Under the pieces are notes generated by a model, which saw only the letters and a program-made list of their open reading frames with translations, ran no database searches and had not been told where the DNA came from. Source: Apoderus coryli (Eukaryota > Arthropoda > Insecta > Coleoptera > Attelabidae). From it: DNA of 64,000 nt. Positions 55,844-64,000 of the stretch are shown here, one piece after another. The stretch lies in NCBI GenBank assembly GCA_911728435.2, contig OU452212.1, positions 6,516,563 to 6,580,562 on the forward strand, read 5' to 3'. Numbering within the stretch: the first letter of the stretch is position 1; each line of letters begins with the position of its first letter. Both the position numbers and the translations under genes were made by a program.

Positions 55844-57445
55844 TTATTTGTGAGTCAATGCTAATTGCTTACAACGAATAACAAACTCTTCATCTTCATT
55901 GTTGTAATTATGGCATTTATCATCTGCATGATTTCTCAGAAGCTCATTACGGGTATCTTGTATCATTTTTGAATGACCTTTACTGCAGTCTTTTTGCTCA
56001 GGAGCTCTAAAAATATTAACATTGTAATGCTTTTTTACACAGAAACAAAAAACTAAGTTCCAGTTTATCTGTGTGTATCGTTAAACGTGTCAATTACGTA
56101 TTAATTGGCAGCTAAAATCTAAAATGTATAAAAATAAATACTGCTCATAGTGCAGCCTAAAATGTTATGTAAAGTTATAGAGTTAAGGTAAAGGCCTTGA
56201 CCGCACTAAGAACTAGTTATTCTCTGGTCCAAATATGATCCACAAACTGGCTGGTGCTAAGAAAGTTACGTTAGTCTCGGTTCCAGAATATGACGAGCAA
56301 GCCAGGAGAGAGGAAGTCTAGAGGCAAGTCAATTTGTAGGCCCGATCATTCTTAAAGGTGAAAACTAAGTCAACCTATCTTTCAATTCAATTCTGCCTTT
56401 AGGACCATGATTCTACAACAAGATGTTATGTATGTAAGGATATATCCTTAACTTCTGTTGACGGTCTGAACTGTTCGGTATGTTGCGTTTGGAAATGCGA
56501 AGACTGTGACTGTGACAGGCTGCGGTCCAGTCTAAACCTTCGCTGGGAAGAATGGAGCTTGACACATCTTTAGGAGTTATAGATACATTGTTTAAGTCAA
56601 AGCTCGTGTAAACTTAAAGATTTTTTCAATAACATACCCGGTAATAATATTATTTCTACCATTTTCCATACTCTTCAATTCCTCAACTGTCATATTTGTA
56701 CTGACATCAACTCTAATAACTTGTTCTGTTTCAGGACTAACAGGCTTTGAAAATGAGTACCGTATTGTTTTCTTCAGTTTTTGTTTCAGTTTTCTTTTGG
56801 ATTTTTCATTGTGTTTATCATTTAGGCAAGACTTTTTACTTGATTGTGTTATTTTTAAGATTTCTTCGTCGCACAGATTTTTATCTAGAAATGAAATTGT
56901 TAAGGAAACTTCAAAAATTGTAGTTAATTGTTTAAACTTATTTTATTTCTCCGTTTTTTCTTAAAAACTCTAAAAGGCTACCTTATGTTGATAGTGGATA
57001 TTCCGTTCATCATTAAAACTAACAAATTATGGTAATTTCAATTGATTTTTATTTTACCTCCAGAGTCATATATTTACCTTTCATATCACTTCGTTGTGAA
57101 TCCAAAATCAACTTTTCAACTTCCTCATCAATTTCAAAATCACTTTGCACATCATTCTCTTCATTATCACCAGCATCATCAAAATAATCTTCCGAATCAA
57201 TGACATGGCTAACATCAAATGTCATAGTGTCATATTCATCGCTAGCACACGGACTATTCCAAAAATTATTTGGGGTTAGTCGGGCTCGTGCCGACTTTAA
57301 TTTTACACATTTTTTCGACCACTTCTCCATCGAACTGCCCGTGTTGTATTTGTAATTATCAGGTAGTTGGAGAGTGGTTATGGAGAGATTAGGGGTGGTT
57401 TTTGGGTTTTGTTGTTTGTTTCTTTTATTTAGCTTAAATGAATAT
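55844..57445 (-). CDS. host gene, at least three exons, unknown protein
   Basis: Minus-strand exons 57445-57078, 56884-56638 and 56006-55844 are joined by GT-AG introns of 193 and 631 bp (donors AAAG|GTAAATA and ACCGG|GTATGTTA; acceptors TTTCTAG and TTTTTAG). Phases agree at both joins, and the combined frame is open to TAA at 55846-55844, with AATAAA overlapping the stop (55845-55840). From ATG 57330 the product is 220 residues. The frame also stays open 38 codons upstream (SFKLNKRNKQQNPKTTPNLS) to a good acceptor TATTTTCAG at 57452-57446, so an unseen 5' exon is likely. Residues about 40-73 are acidic (DSEDYFDDAGDNEENDVQSD); exon 2 has a lysine-rich run (KSKRKLKQKLKK), possibly nuclear. I recognise no family; no transposon motif is present. 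Confidence 0.75.
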
Positions 57446-57715
57446 CTGAAAATATTTGAATTTTGTTAAATTTGTGTTACATTCGGGTATATACAGGATG
57501 TCCGAGAAAAAATGTATTTCACTTGAGATATTTGAAATAGCAGGTGACTTATAGTTAAAAGCTGGACATTTTTACGAATTATGAGAAATAATAATTTACC
57601 AAGAAATCGGTAAATAAGATAAAAAAAAATAAATTTATAATTATTGCACTCCAATATCAATCAAAAAAATACAAAGCCCTATTTTTAAATTTTCTTCAGA
57701 CTCGAGTCGTTCGCA
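57446..57715. other. putative intron or promoter of the host gene
   Basis: Minus-strand polypyrimidine/AG acceptor at its left edge (TTCAAATATTTTCAG). Contains CATCCTGTATA (minus), a variant of the recurrent motif. No exon recognised. Confidence 0.45.
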
Positions 57716-58913
57716 CGAGGGTTGCCTTTTATATTGCGGGATATGGCAACCCTGGTGTTGCAATCTGGCAACTGACAGCTCTATCGTAAAGTTGGACATT
57801 TTTGAGGTTATACGTACGCAAAACGTTTTGACATACGAGCACTATTTGTGTTGTTTACAGTAACTTAAAAGATTTATCTCGGCCCAAAAATGGAATTGAA
57901 TCGTGAACATTTTCGACGTGGATTAACTCAGCAACAGTGCATGGATGAACTTAATTCAAATTTTGGCGGTGAAGTTCCATCAAGGACCAGTGTTTATCGA
58001 TGATATGCTGAGTTCAATCGTGGTCGTAGTTCACCCAAGACGAATTTCGTGAAGGTCGTCCAAAATCAGTTGTTGTTCCGAAAACCATTGATCCTGTGCG
58101 CGAACTGATATTGCAAGATCGTCGTGTGACCTATCAAGAGGTTGAGACAACCTTAGGCATTAGTAGGACCAGCATACATTCAATATTGCATAAACATTTG
58201 ACTGTCAAAAAAATTTGTTCGCATTAGATCCCACACAATTTGTCAATCGCTCAAAAAAAGGCTCGTTTCGATTGGTCGAAAGAAATGCTCAAAAAATACG
58301 ATCGCGGTGCTTCGAAACACGTCTATGACATCGTGACAGGTGATGAATCGTGGGTTTACGCGTATGAGCCCGAAAGTAAACAGCAGACGACTGTATGGGT
58401 GTTTCAAGATGAGCCAAATCCAACAAAAGTTGTTCGCGCACGAAGCACTTCCAAGCAAATGGTCGCCTGTTTTTTCAAAAAAAGTGACGCAACTGTACCA
58501 CTAGAACAACCCAGAACAGTCCACCGAAGACGGATCACTCTTCACCACGACAATGCGTGCTCTCACACATCGGCTCAAACAACTGCATTTTTGAGCACCC
58601 AAAACATCGATTTGATGAGTCATCCGCCGTATAGTCCTGACTTGGCACCGAATGACTTCTTTTTATTCCCGTACGTAAAAAACAAACTGAGAGGTCAATG
58701 TTTTTCGACACCTGAAGAATCAGTTGCTGCATTCAGAATGCATGTTTTGGAGATACCTCAATCAGAGTGGCAAAAGTGCTTCGACAATTGGTTCAAACGC
58801 ATGCAAAAGTGTATAGATCTTCATGGGGAATATTTTGAAAAACAATAAAGTGATTTTCGATGATTAATATTTGTTTTTGTTCTCTAATCCCGAAATATAA
58901 AAGGCAACCCTCG
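57716..58913 (+). mobile_element. mariner copy B, both TIRs present
   Basis: CGAGGGTTGCCTTTTATATT at left and its complement ending AAGGCAACCCTCG at right are TIRs of about 28 bp. TA follows at 58914-58915; the left flank is CA, a mutated TA. 1198 bp, shorter than full length because of internal deletions. Confidence 0.9.
57891..58848 (+). pseudogene. DD34D mariner transposase, copy B
   Basis: ATG 57891 opens MELNREHF, then lacks eight codons kept in copy A. A TGA replaces Trp in SVYRWYAEF, a frameshift follows in GRSSPK, and a TAG lies in the CSRWIPHN region. From 58240 the frame is open for 202 codons: D35 (VTGDESWVY), D104 (LHHDNACSHT) and D139 (SPDLAPNDFFLFP), the last two 34 residues apart, ending DLHGEYFEKQ. 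About 21 codons present in copy C (NSEWYTTICLPVLFQEIRKT) are missing before RRRRITLHH, so even the open part is internally deleted although all three catalytic Asp survive. Confidence 0.88.
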
Positions 58914-60944
58914 TATAAAGTCACGAGATATCGAGTACAAAATTCTATCCTCCCTATAGTAGCGCTCGATAGAATGTTTCCATTTTTTGAAACAGCCTTC
59001 TTCAGTGAGTTCCCTTATGACCGCCTTTCCTTTCACAGTCCCTATAACTGAAATCTTGTTCCTTTTAATAAACTGATGGACTAACGCCACCGCCTTGTGT
59101 TGATTTTGGTTGCAAGCCGAACTCTCCGGGTATAGAACTATTCCAGGATTGTCTCATCCTTTGGATAGTGTAAGTTTTCAAAAAAGACTACGTCACCTAC
59201 TTGAGCATTTCCAGAAGTTTCGTCAGTGGTACAGGGAAATTAATCGAATGAATTTGCTTACCCATAAAAATCTGCAGCAAGGTAAGCCTGATGCTCCAAT
59301 TTACTACACACATGTTTATTAAGAGAGCTATTCCTTTTGGATTTAGCATATTCTTTTCTATTTGTTAACTTGATCGGTGTACATTTCATCTTTCCTAAAA
59401 TTTGTTAAGGTTACCCAATTGTCCAGACAAGCTATCAAAATAATCAATGATTACGTAAATACCAAAAAATTAACCAGGTTTCTCTGTAGGTCAGTTTTAC
59501 ACCCAACCAAAAAAACAATAAAACTACCCTACAGATAACTTCCGCGTTTGATGTGTGGCGAAAATGGATTTGTCGTTGAACATGTTCAAGAATAGTTTAA
59601 AAAACTGAGAATGTTCTAATTTATTTATTTTTTCCTGGAATGATATTATAATCTTTTTGGTTTTTGTATGATTTTTTTTCTCTTCGTTGTCGATTAAAAA
59701 AAAATTGCTTTTTGCACACAAAAGGATACTGTTTATTCTTTTTTGTCGGCAAGATTATAACATGTTATGCATTTCTTCTCTTTCCCTTTATTAGTTGTGA
59801 TAATGTATCCTAACTTAACAATTAAATAGTGTAATAATTTAAATATTGGAACAGTGTTTTTTGTTTGCATAATAAATAATTCAAGTTATTTATTTATTTA
59901 AAATAAGTTTAATAAATCGACTACTTTATTGAGCAACAAGGGTTTCATATAAAAAAGAACGTTCAAGGTTTTTAGATGTTGATGATGAAACTAAAAGAGT
60001 CGAAAACCATCGTGAAATTTAATCGTTTGGCGTCATTTTCGATATTTATTGGTATCAAAAATATTATTATTAGATATCGATAGAAAACCCATGTATTCAT
60101 GGTTTTGAGACTCAATAATTAGAGTTTAGTTGCAATAAAGCGTAAAGTCTATATTTTATGAGCACTTTGCTTGAGATCAATCATTATTCTAAAAGTGTAG
60201 ATTATTGTTTATATTGGCGTTAAATTTTAGTAACTTTTAGAAGAGCCTGTTTTTGAAAACTTTGCATTTCGGGACCCCCCTCGTATCTTGGTTATCTGGT
60301 ATTATAACAATGTTTCGTGTTTCATAACAACTCCTTAATTGAAATTTGTGTAAATCAGACAGAAATTAAGATTATGTATTTTTTGTATTTTATTTTTTCG
60401 TAAATGCGCTGAAATGTTCTTAAATATTCAGAAAAAAATAATTTGTAATAATGAGTTAAGGGTAGAACAAACAGTGTATTGTATAGTTTTCTTTTCTGAC
60501 TCACGCTGTATCTATAGTAGCCATAAACAACGCTGAACAAAAATTTCTTCTAACAATTACAAATGTGACAATGTAAATAATACTCTTGACACTCACATAT
60601 TCTTTCAACTACAAAAGCTTCTAACATTATAGTATATGAAAAGAAATTCTTTGGAATAATATGACATAGCAACTAGGTATATACATTATATACTTTCTTT
60701 TGACTAGTTTTTTTTTTCATTTACTTTTGGTAAAAAGGATATGTTACACAATAGCAATTTTATTTAGCGTTAATAGTTTCTTCAAAACGCAATTTTTAGT
60801 ATAAAACGTTCTATTTTTATTTATTAATACTAATAATAAAGACTTTATGGTAAATAAATTCAAAACGTGAAGTCGAAGCTAAATGCTTCCTCACTTTACC
60901 TACTATACCTTAATTTATACCTATACTTATTTATTGTATGTAAC
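58914..60944. other. intergenic between mariner copies
   Basis: ORFs at 59110-59322 and 59524-59721 are not recognised. TTGATGATGAAAC near 59980 is a weak hammerhead-like word. CCCCTCGTATCT at 60277 resembles the recurrent motif. No exon of the minus-strand host gene could be identified here. Confidence 0.45.
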
Positions 60945-61731
60945 TGCGCGAACTCATATTGCAAGATCATCATGTAACCTATCAAGAGATTGAGACAACC
61001 TTTGTCAATCGCTCAAAAAAAGGCGCGTGTCGATTGGTCGAAAGAAATGCTCAAAAAATACGATCGTGGTGCTTCGAAACACGTCTATGACATCGTGACA
61101 GGTGATGAATCGCGGATTTACGCCTATGAGCCCGAAAGCAAACAACGTCGACTGTATGGGTGTTTCAAGATGAGCCAAATCCAACAAAAGTTGTTCGCGC
61201 ACGAAGCACTTCCAAGCAAATGGTCGCCTGTTTTTTCTGAAAAACTTGACATGTCGCAACCGTACCACTAGAACAACGCAGAACACTCAATTCTGAGTGG
61301 TACACAACCATTTGTTTACCAGTTCTCTTCCAAGAAATTAGGAAAACCAACCGCCGAAGACGGATCACTCTTCACCACGACAATGCGAGCTCTCACAAAC
61401 AACTGCATTTTTGAGCACCAAAAACATCGATTTGATGAGTCATCGGCCGTATAGTCCTGACTTGGCACCGAATGACTTCTTTTTATTCTCGTAAGTAAAA
61501 AACAAACTGAGAGGTCAACGTTTTTCGACACCTGAAGAAGCGGTTGCTGCATTCAAATGCATGTTTTGGAGATACTTCAATCAGAGTGGCAAAAGTGCTT
61601 CGACAATTGGTTCAAACGCATGCAAAACTGTACAGATTTTGATGGGGAATATTTTGGAAAACAATAAAGTGATTTTCGATGATTAATATTTGTTTTTGTT
61701 CTCTAATTCCGAAATATAAAACTAACCCTCG
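60945..61731 (+). mobile_element. mariner copy C, 5'-truncated
   Basis: Homology begins inside the N-terminal coding region (TGCGCGAACTCATATTGCAA) and ends at the right TIR (AAACTAACCCTCG) with TA at 61732-61733. A stretch of about 70 bp before TTTGTCAATCGCTC is deleted. Trace: AQKKARVDWSKEMLKKYDRG, a frameshift after SKQR, NSEWYTTICLPVLF preserved, SHKQLHF deletion, a TAA after FLFS. It complements copy B by keeping the segment B lost. Confidence 0.85.
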
Positions 61732-61733
61732 TA

Positions 61734-62093
61734 TAAACCTAAAAACCATATCAAAAAAAATATATAACTAAAAAAATTTAAATTCAAATGATCCTACCTT
61801 ACTTACTTCCTTAACCTCTTAACTGGGTATGTCCGATACATTCGCATCCTAAAAAGTTCGATTTCGTAGTTCTGACGACTGACGACTATAATCGTATGAC
61901 GGTTTACGGTACTGAACGAACCTTTTTTTTTTTGGATTGTGGTTTGTTATTAATTTGTTAATATCGTGGCAGCTTTAAAAACCCACACAGATGGCAAAGC
62001 TGGTCTTTGAAATGTATTGTGCTGAGTTGTAAATGTTTTGCAGTCAAAAAGTTTGGACAATGTATGAATTATATAAAAAGAATTACAAACATA
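61734..62093. other. intergenic
   Basis: No gene seen; AT-rich. Confidence 0.4.
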
Positions 62094-62727
62094 TTAAAAA
62101 ACACACCGGGAAAATGTTAATGACAAAAGCCTAAACATAATAAACGAAACCGAAAAAAATTCCGAGGACAAACCCACAAACACTTCGTACAAATCCTCCA
62201 GCAAGTTCTCATACCGAGTACCGAGTACTACACCAGTTTCATCACAATTGAAAACGTTTTTTGGCTCGTACTTTCTCAATACATTTTTAAAAGAGTTTCA
62301 GTCCAAATGTCACAGTTCTCCTGACTAACGCTTGCACTCTCGTCAGACACCGTTTTGAAAACAATCGCATTACGACTCAACCACCCTTCAGTAGCTTGAA
62401 ACTTAACGCAGTTAAATTATTTAGCAAATTATAGGACCTTTTGCTTTATTAAATTTCCCGATATTGGTACGTTTTGATGTGTACGTGCCACTTGAAACCA
62501 TCGTAAAACTGCTTCATTTACATCCTCGTAAGAACACACCCGTACTCATTTTCGACTCCTTGGAACATTAATTTTCTTGATGATAGTTTCGCGAGTTTTT
62601 ACTATCAGAGATACACAACTTGGGGAAACACCGAATTTTGCAGCAACACCAAATTTTTTGCAGCCTTTATCCACTTCCTCAATACTTTAATTCTCTCAGC
62701 TCAACTTAAATACAAACGCTCGGACAT
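62094..62727 (-). pseudogene. Tigger/pogo-type transposase N-terminal half
   Basis: Minus strand ATG 62727 opens MSERLYLS then a stop. In shifting frames follow KGCKKFGVAAKFGVSPSCVS with KTRETI (the psq-like helix-turn-helix), YEDVNEAVLRWFQVARTHQN with VPISGNLIKQK and FQATEGWLSR (the CENP-B-type helix-turn-helix), and finally KNVFNCDETGV with the first catalytic Asp of the DDE domain at about 62255. Many stops and frameshifts. The rest of the catalytic domain is missing at lower coordinates. CENPB/Tigger proteins have exactly this order. Confidence 0.7.
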
Positions 62728-64000
62728 TTTACTTGATTCTTAAACAAAAACCAACTGAACCTGAATTTGCGATTTACTAGGCCTCGACTAAAATGGGTTA
62801 GGAATTCCCCAGGTGTCTCACAGAAATCGACTTGCTTTATTGCCTATCATTAGGCGTTATGAACGCGTTAAGAACATTTTCAAAAGAATGTAAATGGGAA
62901 ACACGAAAAGGCCAAGATCTCAATAAATGCATTAAAATGTATACATAAAAGTCCGGTAAACATTTTATTATATAGAGTGCTACTCATTTTACGTATGAGT
63001 TATGAACCCAAAATAGTTTTTTAATACATTTTTTATGTTTACATGACAACGAGGAAACATTTTCTTGCCCCACCCTGAGGAACACCCTAGCTACACCAAT
63101 GCTAAATACACAAAGATTGAGCAAGCAGAGTCAATTAAATAAATCTATCTATAATTCCCCTTATAACTGTTTTAAATGGAAATCCCTTTAGTAACTTAAT
63201 AATATATGGATTACTTCAAGAAAATTTAATAATATCTATTGGAACTTTAATAGGTAGTAGTAAAGTAACAGAACGGGCGATTATTTTCAAATTTCGAATT
63301 TTGGGACACCCTGTAGGTAAAGGGTGGGCACTTTATTAGGAGACAGTATCTTTTCTTCATCAGAAACTACTGACTTTAGAAAAGAAATGTTAATACAGAA
63401 GTTTATTGGTTTTAAAGCAGTTTTCAAATGTTATTAATATATACCCCATATATTTTTACATTTTTAGGGTCCTTGGATTAATTAAAGGTAAGTTTCATAA
63501 CAACGCCCTAATCAAATTGTGTGTAGTTTAGACAGAAATTAAGATTATGTAATTTTTTAACAAATTGCAACGAATTAACAAAATTTAAAATAAATTAAAT
63601 TACTTATGTAGACTAAACATATTACAATCTTAACTAGTGCTAATAACCATCAGTTATTCTAAAAAAATATATATAAAATAAATTAAGTTACCTTATAATA
63701 TTTAGTTGTCTTACAAATGTCTAATATTTTTACAATTTTACCATTATGCATTTTAACAAATACTCCATGTTTTCCAAATAAAATAAATTGAAAAGTAGGA
63801 AACTCCAGTTAAAGTAGAAACGCAACTTTATTATAAATAAATAAAAACTACAGCAGGTACATACTTATATTTTTACCATTTTAATACAAACGGAGAAAGT
63901 TAAATAAAACTTTTTCCAGCACAAAAGTGGCGATCTAGTTCTCCAAATTGAAAATGTAAAATGAGCGCCTGACTGCTTATTATCAATCACGCAACTCTAT
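62728..64000. other. intergenic to window end
   Basis: CACCCTGTA at 63307. AT-rich, no gene or element end recognised. Confidence 0.45.

Noticed and set aside
58884..59322. ORFs right of mariner copy B as upstream exons of the host gene
   Set aside because: The minus-strand ORF overlaps the mariner TIR and lacks splice donors in a fitting phase; the plus-strand ORF is on the wrong strand.

Overview
This is AT-rich eukaryotic DNA with no bacterial operon structure, no Shine-Dalgarno-led ORFs and very few long ORFs. The recognisable pieces point to an insect genome: DD41D (rosa-type) and DD34D mariners, hAT, PIF/Harbinger with a Myb/SANT gene, Tigger/pogo, a P-element-like piece, Penelope-like GIY-YIG elements and several non-LTR (LINE) 3' ends. 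A beetle is plausible, but nothing seen here fixes the order. The window reads as an old intergenic transposon graveyard with a few young insertions and one convincing host gene.

Layout. 1-10.7 kb: a palindromic satellite edge, hammerhead-like Penelope-type tails, decayed LINE pieces on both strands, a terminal-inverted-repeat (TIR) element with a DUF4817-type helix-turn-helix remnant, and an AT-rich element with CACTG/CAGTG ends. 11.0-14.5 kb: the most striking structure, eight near-identical 325-bp units, three inverted and five direct, about a common centre. Each carries a complete tRNA-like cloverleaf with A and B boxes and an oligo-T run. The array is flanked by TA microsatellite and by permuted inverted flanking repeats. 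15-19 kb: an RT fragment and an inverted-repeat element. 19.4-22.0 kb: a Harbinger element whose Myb/SANT gene is split by a 509-bp LINE fragment with an 8-bp target duplication. 22-30 kb: foldback elements, a hAT MITE with target duplication, a nearly perfect 0.7-kb palindrome, and LTR and LINE fragments. 30.2-31.5 kb: a 1240-bp rosa-type mariner with TIRs and TA duplication, damaged by one visible in-frame stop. 36.6-38.3 kb: a satellite with a 249-bp higher-order period. 41.5-42.7 kb: a 5'-truncated Penelope-like element with GIY-YIG endonuclease. 43-52 kb: mariner, P-like, Tc1, hAT and chimeric transposase debris plus a 12-bp minisatellite. 52.3-61.7 kb: three copies of one mariner family, one of them abutting a decayed hAT element.

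The only gene I believe belongs to the host lies on the minus strand at 55.84-57.45 kb. It has at least three exons with GT-AG introns and matching phases, and an acidic then lysine-rich product of at least 220 residues with no recognised family. Its 5' end is not found; a mariner lies about 270 bp upstream of its first visible exon.

Two features run through the window: twelve strict and four looser copies of a CTGANGA / hairpin / GAAAC signature resembling hammerhead ribozyme cores, several sharing a GATTTTGTGGAG-like tail; and a recurrent CACCCTGTA motif found at least ten times. All statements rest on reading the sequence; no alignment or database search was run.
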